A DNA stretch of 64,000 bases from assembly GCF_900113045.1 (NCBI RefSeq), contig NZ_FONY01000014.1:61164-125163 (forward strand), given 5' to 3'. Shown here in pieces: positions 1 to 8,115 of this stretch. Below the pieces are notes generated by a model that had not been told where the DNA came from, did not search any database, and saw only the letters and a program-made list of their open reading frames with translations. The position numbers were made by a program, and so were the translations under genes. Within the stretch, counting starts at the first letter, position 1, and each line of letters begins with the position of its first letter. Origin of the DNA: Thermoflexibacter ruber. Lineage in GTDB: Bacteria; Bacteroidota; Bacteroidia; Cytophagales; Thermoflexibacteraceae.

Positions 1-768
1 AATGTAGCCTCTAAACCACCCACTTCCAAGAGCTGCCCCTATGGTATTATCGCCTTGTTGCAAAAGATTGGTAACATCATACACTTGATATTGCAAACGC
101 TTTTGGTAGGCAGTCCAAAAAGGAGTAAGGTAATAATCTCCAATGCGTTTCCCGTTGAGGCGAGCCTCATAAAGTCCTTGCGCAGTAATAAAAGCCGTAG
201 CAGAACGAACTTGTTTTTTCAAGTTAAAATTCCTGCGAAAATAAGGACTTGGACGGTTCAAAGTATCTTCGTCAAACCCTACTTTTATCCATTTTGCTTT
301 CCAATCACTTGGAGTAAAAAAAGCTGTATGCCAAAAGGCAGGTGTACTCCACGCCGAAACATTCCCCAGATTGTCCCAAACTCGCACCTGCCAATAGTAT
401 CGCTGATTGGATTCCAAAGGTGTACCCTTGTATTCTACTAAAACGGATTGGTCAGACGCAACCTTTCCCGTAGTCCAAACTGCTGTTTTCATGCTCATAT
501 CTTTGCTTGCCCTGATTTCGTAGGCAGTTTGCATCACGTTTCTATTTGGTGAAATCAAAGCCCAAGTAAATCGAGGTGTTTTTACATCTAAACCAATTGG
601 GTTGCTTAGGTTTTCGCAAAGCAAGTTTGTTACCGAAATGCTTTTGCTTTGAGCGTAAGTTTTTGTGGGCGAGAGTACCAACAAAAGTAGAAAAAAAAAC
701 AGTAATGTTACCCTCAGCAAGGGCACCAACCAAAGCGAAGGTAAGTAAAGTTGTGGTTTCATTTTCAT
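1..768 (-). CDS. Alpha-L-rhamnosidase (GH78), N-terminal part, truncated by window edge
   Basis: This is the first 256 codons of a secreted glycoside hydrolase; the frame is open to the window edge, so the catalytic barrel is not visible. Reading from ATG at 768, residues 1-41 form a long hydrophobic signal peptide ending in TYAQS. A fibronectin/Ig-like module follows, with the family pattern NPIGLDVKTPRFTW, WTTGKV, YYWQVRVWD. Next comes the N-terminal rhamnosidase sandwich domain with GLYEARLNGKRIGDYYLTP, KRLQYQVYDVT and GSGWFRG, close to the usual GH78 wording. The family removes terminal alpha-L-rhamnose from plant glycans and glycosides; location would be periplasmic or surface. A second ATG two codons on is an equally possible start. 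The family call is confident; activity cannot be judged without the C-terminal domain. Confidence 0.88.
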   Translation of the reverse strand, partial: MKMKPQLYLPSLWLVPLLRVTLLFFFLLLLVLSPTKTYAQSKSISVTNLLCENLSNPIGLDVKTPRFTWALISPNRNVMQTAYEIRASKDMSMKTAVWTTGKVASDQSVLVEYKGTPLESNQRYYWQVRVWDNLGNVSAWSTPAFWHTAFFTPSDWKAKWIKVGFDEDTLNRPSPYFRRNFNLKKQVRSATAFITAQGLYEARLNGKRIGDYYLTPFWTAYQKRLQYQVYDVTNLLQQGDNTIGAALGSGWFRGYI

Positions 769-840
769 ATTGTTATTGGGTTTAACATAATATTTTTGCT
801 TAAATTACTTTTTACTATCCAAGTAAGTGGAAGTTTTATA

Positions 841-855
841 CTAAAAAAAAAAAAA
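841..855. repeat. A13 homopolymer upstream of the GH78 gene
   Basis: A run of 13 A residues lies about 75 bp upstream of the GH78 start codon (T run in the gene's own orientation). Runs of this length can slip, and here slippage would change promoter spacing, but no promoter element is clearly placed around it. Confidence 0.5.
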
Positions 856-934
856 GTAATTTGCTTATTCACAAAAATAGCTATTATTGTGTTAAGACAG
901 TATTTTGTGAGGATTTAATGGTTATTTTCTCTTA

Positions 935-951
935 ATTAGCGCTGCGCTAAT
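935..951. repeat. Perfect 17-bp palindrome just past the R-M gene
   Basis: ATTAGCGC-T-GCGCTAAT is a perfect inverted repeat with a single central base. It has a GC core in otherwise AT-rich DNA, 25 bp beyond the stop codon of the type IIG enzyme and on the intergenic side facing the GH78 gene. It has no following T run, so it is not a classic terminator; a protein-binding site is as likely. Confidence 0.5.
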
Positions 952-975
952 CATCTCCCCAATTCTTTTTTTATC

Positions 976-3900
976 TCACTTTGCATTTTCTACAATAGCG
1001 ATTTCCTCTGGCGTAAGTTGGTAGAGTTGATAGACTAATTGATTGATTTCGTGGTCTGTATCTTGTATTTGGAAAAATAAAGGCATTATTTTTTCTTTCT
1101 CCGCTATGAAAAACTCAGTCCATTCTTTTTGTTTTATAGGGCTAAGTTTAATTTTTAATTTAGACAACTCATTCAAAAAAAACTCAGTATCTAACTCATA
1201 CCAGTTTGATAGCCTTTGTGTTATCTTTTTTACCTTAAAATTACTTTTTAATACATCAATAAAAACTTTTCTATTTTTTTGTAATTCTTGATGGGTGGAA
1301 AGCATGATATTTACTTTGTCTACCAAAATTTGTTGCTTGGAAAGGGGTACATCGGGGATAGGGAACTTCTCTAAATTCTCTAAACTAATTTTTGCAAATA
1401 CTTTTCCTTTTATGTCATGCAGTAAACGATAAAAAAATGTTGCACAAGAAGAATTAAGAATAGCTAAAAGAAATTTTAAGTCATATTGCTCATTTTTTGC
1501 ATAAATTCCATGAACTAATGAATCAAAATAGTAATTTTTCTCATCGTAACAAGAAATAAGACTATCTCCTGTTTTTCTTATCATTAGTTTTGTTATCTCA
1601 AACATATCTGGGCTTCTTAATGCAAAATCTATTTTTGCTTGCTTTTTCATTCCCTTTTTAGATTTAATGTCTTTGATAGTCAATGAATTTGCAATATTTT
1701 CATCATAGTTTACATAATCTCCTGACCATCTGAGATGGTACTTGAAAATGTTTTTTCCCCAGATAATTGGTTTATGAAAAGCAGATTTCCTTTTATCAGA
1801 AATAAGAATATGCTTAATATTCCCCGTGTTAAGTCCATTTTTTAAATCAAAAAAGGAATTTAATGTAGGTAATTGTAATAATTTCTTTACAATTTTTCTG
1901 TGTTGGTTATCTATGATAGAAATTTCTGCATTAGGATAATTCAAAAACTCGAATTGGGAAATTTTATCATAAATCATTTTCTTTTTTTCTAAATCATTAA
2001 ATTTATCAACAGCAATAAGTTCTGTCAAATTATCTTCTTGCAAATTTTTTTGAATGGAAAATTTAATGATAAGACTATCACCTACTTCTGCTTCTTCAAA
2101 TACTTTTTCACCAATGGTAAGTAGGTAATGGATTTTAGCATTTTGGATTAAAAATTTTCTAATATTTTCATAAAAAATATTGAATAACAATGACTTAGGA
2201 ATAATAAAACTAATAACTCCCCTATCAAAAAGTTGGAACATCCTTTCTAAAAATAAGACATATAGATTGGTTTTATATTGAGCAAGGGAATAGTTGGTTT
2301 TAAAATATTTTTCTTGTTTTTTCCTAATAAAAATTCCATACGGCGGATTGCCCACTACCACATCAAAGGCAAAGGGAAACTCTTTTTGCCAGTCAAAGGC
2401 ATACTCGTCTATGTTGGGGTCGTCTATGAGCGAGTTGCCTTGCTTGATGTTGGGGGAAAGGTCAGCAAGCGTAACTAACTTATTTGCAGTGAGTAACCAC
2501 ATCGCTAACTTGCTAATCGCAATGCTTTCCATGTTCAAATCCACCCCGTAGATATTGTTTTGCACGATTTGCTTTTTCACCTCCCATTCCTGTCTTGCAT
2601 TTTGGTTCATTCCCTCAAACATTCCCCCCAGCCCGTTCCCGTTTTGGTGCTTGCCCTTAGCTTCTAACTTTGCCCTTTCTGCCAAGACGATTTTCCACTC
2701 AGACCACAGATATTCAAAGACTTGGGTAAGGAAAGCCCCGCTTCCGCAAGCAGGGTCAAGTACTTTGATACCGCGCAAGACCTCACTGTACTCCTGCCAA
2801 TATGCCAAGTTTTCGGTTTTATGTTTTGCCAACAGTGCCTCCTTTTGCTCATCGAGCCATGCCCCTACGCTATGTCGCACAATGTAGCGGGTAATGTAGT
2901 CAGGGGTGTAAAAAATGCCTTCCTTCTTTCTCGTACTGATTAAGTACTCCTCATTCCAAATCGGTGAGGTTTGCTGAGTAGCTATCTCGTTCCGCATCTC
3001 CTCCAAGTCAGCAATAGACTGCTCAAAAATATGTCCTAAGATATTCACATTCAGCTCACTTTGGAAGTCGTATTTGAGTACAAAAAACAAAAGTGGGCGA
3101 ATATGGTCGTCTTTGAGCTGTATTTTTTCTTCTAAAAACTCATCTTTTTGAAAAAGCCCTCCATTGAAATTGGGAATTTTGTCAAAAAAACCTCTGTCAT
3201 AAGAGCGAAAGAGTTTTTTCAAGATATGCCAAAGTTTGTCGTCCTGCTCGTAGGCAAGCAATTCTTCGGCTTTGAGTGCATCACCTATTACGTTGGCAGT
3301 AGGGATAGTATCGCGAGCAAACGCCATAAATATCACTCTATCAAGCAGTTTCTGAGTAACACCAAGTAATCGCAAGGGGTCTTCTTGGGGGTTGCTTTTT
3401 CTTAGGTGATGGAAAAGTATTTCTCTGATTTCGCTGTATTCGTTGTAAAAATCAAGGGTAATTTTTTCCTCTGCCGCTCTGCGTTCTGCAAACAAGATAT
3501 CGACGGGACTTTCTTGTTTTTCCAAAAAAAGGCGGTCTTTCTGCAAGAGAAAGAAGAACTTAGCCAAGTTGTTTCCTTCTAAGAGTTGGGTAATTTCAAA
3601 CACTTCTGACCGATTCATGTCAGAGTGATGATAGAGGCGAATCTCCTTGAAATCCGAGATAATCACCCATTTGCATTGCTTTCCGAATTTGGGAATATAG
3701 GAAAATCCCTGCTCCACAGGGCTACCCTTAAAGTGCGATTTTCTCTGCGGCTTGTCCAAGCTCACCAATGCTTGCTTTAACTCTATAACTGCCCTTACGT
3801 CAAGTCCTTGAAAATCTTTGAATTGCTCGGTTTGGGCTAAGTAATCGCTGAGATTAGGCAGTTGCTGATGCTCAAAGCGGAAATAACCCAAAATTCCGTC

Positions 3901-4173
3901 AGGTTTGGTTTGGTCAGTTTCTGTTTTTACTTCCCTACGCAAGTTCCTCTCTTCCAAGTGAATATCATAAGCATAACCTAAGACCTGCCCAAAAATCTTA
4001 TGCAAGAACTCGGCTTGCAACTCCTGCTCGCTTGCCCTGTCGACCTTTCCCTCTTTGATAGCCTTCTGCCAATTTTTAATGATTTTTACTTTCTGCTCCA
4101 AATCAGGCACAGCTTGCATAATAGCCTCTAAGACATTGGGTTTAAAATCTTTGGGAACAAATAGGTTCATCAA
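976..4173 (-). CDS. Type IIG (Eco57I-like) restriction-modification enzyme
   Basis: A 1065-residue single chain that appears to combine DNA cleavage, adenine-N6 methylation and target recognition. The N-terminal part holds a PD-(D/E)xK-like set, PD at 91-92 and ELK at 131-133. The centre carries methylase motif I, DPACGSGAFL (about 473-482), and motif IV, NPPYG (about 607-611), the signature of gamma-class N6-adenine methyltransferases. The C-terminal ~400 residues resemble a TaqI/Eco57I-type specificity region, including KFPIPDVP near its end. Length fits stand-alone type IIG enzymes, and there are no separate hsdM/hsdS/hsdR genes nearby. It is transcribed away from the Uma2-like remnant. 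All visible motifs are intact. BREX PglX is an alternative family with similar motifs, but no other BREX gene is present. Confidence 0.88.
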   Translation of the reverse strand: MMNLFVPKDFKPNVLEAIMQAVPDLEQKVKIIKNWQKAIKEGKVDRASEQELQAEFLHKIFGQVLGYAYDIHLEERNLRREVKTETDQTKPDGILGYFRFEHQQLPNLSDYLAQTEQFKDFQGLDVRAVIELKQALVSLDKPQRKSHFKGSPVEQGFSYIPKFGKQCKWVIISDFKEIRLYHHSDMNRSEVFEITQLLEGNNLAKFFFLLQKDRLFLEKQESPVDILFAERRAAEEKITLDFYNEYSEIREILFHHLRKSNPQEDPLRLLGVTQKLLDRVIFMAFARDTIPTANVIGDALKAEELLAYEQDDKLWHILKKLFRSYDRGFFDKIPNFNGGLFQKDEFLEEKIQLKDDHIRPLLFFVLKYDFQSELNVNILGHIFEQSIADLEEMRNEIATQQTSPIWNEEYLISTRKKEGIFYTPDYITRYIVRHSVGAWLDEQKEALLAKHKTENLAYWQEYSEVLRGIKVLDPACGSGAFLTQVFEYLWSEWKIVLAERAKLEAKGKHQNGNGLGGMFEGMNQNARQEWEVKKQIVQNNIYGVDLNMESIAISKLAMWLLTANKLVTLADLSPNIKQGNSLIDDPNIDEYAFDWQKEFPFAFDVVVGNPPYGIFIRKKQEKYFKTNYSLAQYKTNLYVLFLERMFQLFDRGVISFIIPKSLLFNIFYENIRKFLIQNAKIHYLLTIGEKVFEEAEVGDSLIIKFSIQKNLQEDNLTELIAVDKFNDLEKKKMIYDKISQFEFLNYPNAEISIIDNQHRKIVKKLLQLPTLNSFFDLKNGLNTGNIKHILISDKRKSAFHKPIIWGKNIFKYHLRWSGDYVNYDENIANSLTIKDIKSKKGMKKQAKIDFALRSPDMFEITKLMIRKTGDSLISCYDEKNYYFDSLVHGIYAKNEQYDLKFLLAILNSSCATFFYRLLHDIKGKVFAKISLENLEKFPIPDVPLSKQQILVDKVNIMLSTHQELQKNRKVFIDVLKSNFKVKKITQRLSNWYELDTEFFLNELSKLKIKLSPIKQKEWTEFFIAEKEKIMPLFFQIQDTDHEINQLVYQLYQLTPEEIAIVENAK

Positions 4174-4208
4174 GTAAGAGAAAATAATTTTTAAAAGTAA
4201 TTGATTGA

Positions 4209-4216
4209 CAAAGTTA
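4209..4216 (-). promoter_or_regulatory. Possible -7 element for the R-M gene
   Basis: On the minus strand this reads TAACTTTG, an exact match to the Bacteroidota TAnnTTTG -7 consensus, 36 bp before the ATG of the type IIG enzyme. No good -33 TTTG was found at the expected distance, so this is tentative. Confidence 0.35.
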
Positions 4217-4233
4217 ATAAGTTTATAGGCTCT

Positions 4234-4265
4234 TTTGCTTTCCTAAAAGAAAAAATGTATATTTG
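4234..4265 (+). promoter_or_regulatory. Bacteroidota-type promoter for the Uma2-like gene
   Basis: TTTG at 4234-4237 and TATATTTG at 4258-4265, separated by 20 bp, match the -33 TTTG / -7 TAnnTTTG consensus. The first ATG of the downstream frame is at 4290, 25 bp past the -7 box, so the upstream in-frame TTG at 4263 lies inside the promoter and is not the start. Confidence 0.55.
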
Positions 4266-4289
4266 CTTAACACTAATCGGAAAAAAATT

Positions 4290-4937
4290 ATGGTCGGAGT
4301 AGAAACTAAAAAGCACACCGTAGAGGATTACTATTTGTTTATGAGCAAATTGGGAGATTTTTTTGAATATGCTGACGGGGAAATTTTCTCTAAGTATGGC
4401 GATAAGCCCTTGCCCGCAGACGTGATAGACTATGTACTCAGTGCCGACTTTGATACCAAAGACTTTACCTTCCCTATTCCTATGCCAACAAGAAAACATC
4501 AATTAATCGCTTCTAATGCACTTTTTGGGATTAGAACAAATTTGAAAGCCAATGCTAAAAAATTCTTTGTTTATGGAGATGGAACAAAAGTGCTAATCGC
4601 AGACAAAGGAACTTACAGAGTCCCAGACTTAGCAGTTACGCAAAAAGACACAGAGGTTTTTGACGAAAAAGACTAATTGGTCAATCCCCTCGTCATAGTC
4701 GAGATTTGGTCGCCAAGCACTGATTACAAGGATAGAGGAATAAAAATGCGCGAGTATCAGTCTATCACTTCCTTGCAAGAATATGTGATAATTTCCCAAG
4801 ACGAAATTCGCGTAGAGCATTTTACCCGCCAAAGCCCTAACGAGTGGCTTTACAGGGCTTACGAGCAAGAAACCGCCCAATTACACCTTAGTACGATTGA
4901 TGTAAGTATGCTATTGTCAGAGATTTATGCAGAGTAG
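4290..4937 (+). pseudogene. Uma2-family (DUF820) nuclease, interrupted by an in-frame TAA
   Basis: Two abutting reading frames in the same phase together make one Uma2-like protein of about 215 residues. The first (4290-4676) ends in TAA at 4674-4676; the second continues at once with LVNPLVIVEIWSPSTDYKDRG. Uma2 proteins have a PD-(D/E)xK-type nuclease core. Here RVPDLAV sits before the stop, and the VEIWSPST strand plus the YQSITSLQEYVII segment sit after it, so neither half holds a whole active site. A single base change (for example AAA, CAA or GAA to TAA) accounts for the break; readthrough or a sequencing error are alternatives. The start is set by the promoter at 4234-4265. The family is common and highly copied in Bacteroidota and Cyanobacteria, and its biological role is unclear. 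Confidence 0.8.
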
Positions 4938-4947
4938 TGCATAAACA

Positions 4948-4976
4948 CAAGCAATTTGATGTCCTTGCTTGGTTTT
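4948..4976 (+). terminator. Hairpin terminator after the Uma2-like gene
   Basis: CAAGCAA (4948-4954) pairs with TTGCTTG (4965-4971) around a 10-nt loop, followed by a short GTTTTCC tract. It lies between the convergent Uma2-like remnant and pncB and could serve both. Confidence 0.45.
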
Positions 4977-4978
4977 CC

Positions 4979-6445
4979 TTATTCCAAATGTCTTAGTTTC
5001 ATAATCAAATGAGTTTTCAAGTCATACAATCCTTTTTCCAGACCTACGGGATATTGATGAGGATTGGTAAAACGCAAAATACTACTGTGCAAAGTATTTA
5101 GTTCTTTTTGAGCATTTTCTCTAATTTGGTGAATATTGGGTATTTGATAAACTAATTGTCCTTTTTTAAAAATGGGTTGCAAGAGGTCTTTGTGTGCAAT
5201 GCTCTCATCTATATTTTTTCTTCTCGTACCGTCAAGAGGGTCTATGATTGTGTTGATGCCTTGGGGCGGATTTTCTTCATCAAAAATCATGTCTGCCATG
5301 CACAAATTATCAGTATAGAACCTTCTCACTTGAAGGATGCCGGGATTAGAAATTTTGATAGCTTGTTCTGAAAGTTTGACCTTGTAATCCCAATGGTCAT
5401 TTTCTTTTACCGCTCCTATCTTATATACCCCTCCCAAGGCAGGTTGGTCGTTACCTGTTACTAATTTTGTACCAATCCCCCAGACGGTAATTTGAGCATC
5501 TTGTTGTTTCAAACTATTGATAATATGCTCATCAAGGTCATTACTTGCTACGATTGCTGCATCTTGAAACCCAGCTTCATCAAGTAGTTTGCGGGCTTGG
5601 ATACTTAGGTACGCTAAGTCCCCAGAGTCCAAGCGAATCCCCGCCATTTTAAACCCCTGTTCTCCCAGCCACTTGCCTACTTTGATAGCGTTTTTTACTC
5701 CTTCTATGGTGTCGTAGGTATCTACTAAAAAGACGCAGTTGTTAGGCATCGCTTTGGCATAGGCTTTAAAAGCATCTAATTCAGTATCAAAAGACATCAC
5801 CCAGCTGTGCGCATGAGTCCCTCGCACAGGAATATCAAATAGCTTACCTGCCAATACATTAGATGTAGCTGTACAACCTCCGATGTATGCGGCTCTGCTT
5901 GCTGCTAAGCCACCATCTATCCCTTGCGCCCTCCTCAAGCCAAACTCAAGCACAGACTCCCCCTTTGCCGCTATACACATACGCGCTGATTTGGTAGCAA
6001 TTAGGCTTTGAAAGTTGATAATGTTGAGCAGAGGAGTTTCTATGAGCTGTCCCTGAATGAGAGAACCTTTTACTCTAACCAAAGGCTCTTGCGGGAAAAC
6101 TACTGTGCCTTCGGGGATAGCCTCTATGTCAAGGTCAAACTTCATTTCTTTTAGATATTCTAAAAATGCTTTTTCAAAAAGAGGCGCACCGTTATTCCCT
6201 TTGAGCGTAGCTAAATAATCGATATCATCTTGTGTAAATCTAAAATTGGAAAGAAAATCAATCACATATTCCAAGCCACAGGCGATAGTAAAACCTCCTT
6301 GGAAGGGGTTTCTGCGAAAAAATAAATTAAATACTGCTTGTTTCTCTGTCAAACCTGATTTCCAATAGCCATAAGCCATAGTAATTTGGTACAAGTCAGT
6401 CAATAAGGCTAAAGAGGTGCCGTAGAGATTTTGTGTTAGTTTCAT
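4979..6445 (-). CDS. pncB: Nicotinate phosphoribosyltransferase
   Basis: A 488-residue cytoplasmic enzyme that joins nicotinate to PRPP to give nicotinate mononucleotide, the first step of NAD salvage by the Preiss-Handler route. The N-terminal LLTDLYQITMAYGYW and FRRNPFQGGFTIACGLEYV are typical of the family. The central RLDSGDLAYLS carries phosphoribosyl-binding residues, and VWGIGTKLVTG followed by PALGGVYKIG is the usual late signature. Length is normal for the ~480-490-residue subgroup. It lies 102 bp downstream of the hydroxyacid dehydrogenase on the same strand and may be co-transcribed. No broken motif seen. Confidence 0.96.
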   Translation of the reverse strand: MKLTQNLYGTSLALLTDLYQITMAYGYWKSGLTEKQAVFNLFFRRNPFQGGFTIACGLEYVIDFLSNFRFTQDDIDYLATLKGNNGAPLFEKAFLEYLKEMKFDLDIEAIPEGTVVFPQEPLVRVKGSLIQGQLIETPLLNIINFQSLIATKSARMCIAAKGESVLEFGLRRAQGIDGGLAASRAAYIGGCTATSNVLAGKLFDIPVRGTHAHSWVMSFDTELDAFKAYAKAMPNNCVFLVDTYDTIEGVKNAIKVGKWLGEQGFKMAGIRLDSGDLAYLSIQARKLLDEAGFQDAAIVASNDLDEHIINSLKQQDAQITVWGIGTKLVTGNDQPALGGVYKIGAVKENDHWDYKVKLSEQAIKISNPGILQVRRFYTDNLCMADMIFDEENPPQGINTIIDPLDGTRRKNIDESIAHKDLLQPIFKKGQLVYQIPNIHQIRENAQKELNTLHSSILRFTNPHQYPVGLEKGLYDLKTHLIMKLRHLE

Positions 6446-6547
6446 ACGCTCAGAACGCTTTTAATAAATCGGAAAAATATTTTAAGTGTATTTGCTACAC
6501 TAAGGTATAAGGAAATTTGTGAATTACAAAATGTAAAGTGGATTTTT

Positions 6548-7528
6548 TTATTTGCTATACACTTGCGGATTGACAAATCCTACCAATTTCTCCTTTTTTA
6601 GGCCCTTGATAATGTTCTGAGCAGCAATAAAAGACATATTGGCTCTTGTATCAATAGTTGCAGAGGCTATATGAGGAGTAATAACTACGTTGGGTAAAGA
6701 GAGTAGAGGATTGTCTATGCTCATAGGTTCTGGATTGGTTACATCAAGACCTGCGCCCCAAATTAATCCATTAGAAAGAGCTTCTGTTAGGGCTATCTCA
6801 TCGTGTATCTCCCCTCTTGCCGTATTAATAAAGATAGCATTTTTTTTCATTTTTTGAAATGCCTCTTTATTAAAAATACCTCTTGAACTTTCATTAAGGC
6901 TGGTATGTACCGAAATAACATCGCTCTGCTCCAGCAATTCATCAAAACTTACTTTTTTTGCGTGAAGTTTTTTTTCTGTTTCAGGCTTTGCAGTATTAGA
7001 AAAATATAAGATTTTCATATCAAAAGCACTCTGGCAAAGGCGTGCCATCTCTTGACCTATTCTTCCCATGCCTACTACTCCCAAAGTACGTTCTCTCAAA
7101 TCTTGTCCTAAAAAGCCCATAGGCTCCCAGTTTTTCCACTTACCTTCTAAAATACTTTTGTTACTGTCCAATATTTTACGTGCTACTGCAAGCATAAGGG
7201 TAAAAGCGTGGTCAGCTGTAGCTTCTGTCAGTACATCTGGCGTGTTCCCCACAGGAATACCTAAATCCGTAGCCGTTTGAATATCTATGTTATTAAAACC
7301 TACAGCATAATTGCTAATGACTTTTAAGTGCGTATTTTTTCTCAAAAAATGGCTATCTATTTTATCGCTGAGCATGCAAATAAGTGCATCAGCTTGTGCA
7401 GTCTTATCTAAGAGTTCTTCGTAAGTAGGAGGGATAGCACTTCCCCATACTTTAACTTCCAATCCTGCATTTTTGAGGGTTTCTATGCCTTTATTAGGGA
7501 TACGGCGACTAATGAAAACTTTTTCCAT
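6548..7528 (-). CDS. D-isomer-specific 2-hydroxyacid dehydrogenase (glyoxylate/hydroxypyruvate reductase-like)
   Basis: A 326-residue NAD(P)-dependent oxidoreductase. The Rossmann nucleotide-binding loop is GMGRIG (153-158). The catalytic set is present: R238 in INTARGE, E267 in LDVTNPEP and H286 in TPHIASA. Overall wording (VFISRRIPNKGIETLKNAG at the start, NYAVGFNNIDIQTATDLGIPVGNTPDVLTEATAD in the middle) is closest to glyoxylate/hydroxypyruvate reductases of the GyaR/GRHPR type rather than SerA, and there is no ACT domain. The substrate cannot be fixed from sequence. It is cytoplasmic, probably the first gene of a two-gene run with pncB. Confidence 0.9.
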   Translation of the reverse strand: MEKVFISRRIPNKGIETLKNAGLEVKVWGSAIPPTYEELLDKTAQADALICMLSDKIDSHFLRKNTHLKVISNYAVGFNNIDIQTATDLGIPVGNTPDVLTEATADHAFTLMLAVARKILDSNKSILEGKWKNWEPMGFLGQDLRERTLGVVGMGRIGQEMARLCQSAFDMKILYFSNTAKPETEKKLHAKKVSFDELLEQSDVISVHTSLNESSRGIFNKEAFQKMKKNAIFINTARGEIHDEIALTEALSNGLIWGAGLDVTNPEPMSIDNPLLSLPNVVITPHIASATIDTRANMSFIAAQNIIKGLKKEKLVGFVNPQVYSK

Positions 7529-8115
7529 CAGAGGTTTAGTTTTTGATAATAGGTTACTTTTAGAGCGAAAAGCTACAAAATAAAATTCTATTTTACATAT
7601 CTGTAAATAAAAAAATGTAAAATTGGTACATCGGAAAAGAGTTTCAAATCGGGCAGAATATCTATTTTATTTCTCTTTTTCTCCACATTACATTCAATGA
7701 AAAAGCAAATATCAAGCCTCTAACTAATTCATTATTTATTCATGTAAAATTCATATTACACCAATTTTAACATTTTCATTACGACTATTGTGGTGAAATT
7801 TTATTTTAAAAATATAGAATAAAAATATTGATTATCAATTTTTTGTATATTTTTTTACTATTTTCCTATTTCTCTTTACACTCGCAATTTTTCTTTTTAA
7901 TAAAATATTAAAGGTTAATTTTTCTTTAAAAATTCCCTGCCAATATTAAGTTTTTATAAAGCTAATATAACCTTTCCTTAACACCTATGTAAAAGGGCAA
8001 ACCTACCTTTGCACCGTCAAAATAAATTAGTAGTTTATTTGTATAGGGCAAGCTCTTTTAGAGTATAAACCTTTGCTTAGTTTCCAATAATTGTTAAAAC
8101 TTATTTGATACATTT
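7529..8115. other. 587-bp AT-rich intergenic region between divergent genes
   Basis: This separates the hydroxyacid dehydrogenase (minus) from the TonB receptor (plus). I see no gene, tRNA or strong hairpin. The only recognisable element is the TACCTTTG box at 8004-8011, so the receptor mRNA may carry a leader of roughly 100 nt. Confidence 0.5.
8004..8011 (+). promoter_or_regulatory. Possible -7 element for the TonB receptor
   Basis: TACCTTTG matches the TAnnTTTG consensus exactly, 104 bp before the ATG at 8116. The expected -33 TTTG is absent, so the match is partial. Confidence 0.4.

Noticed and set aside
55..441. Plus-strand open frame over the GH78 gene
   Set aside because: It is antisense to a clear GH78 N-terminus; its own translation has no domain, and the smaller minus-strand frame at 542-733 is an out-of-phase reading of the same gene.
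4191..4502. Minus-strand frame between the R-M and Uma2-like genes
   Set aside because: Antisense to the Uma2-like coding sequence and its promoter; no recognisable protein text.
976..4937. Defence island (R-M plus nuclease) as the novel system
   Set aside because: Only one R-M enzyme and one broken Uma2-like gene are present, with core metabolic genes on one side; there is no further defence gene or integrase.
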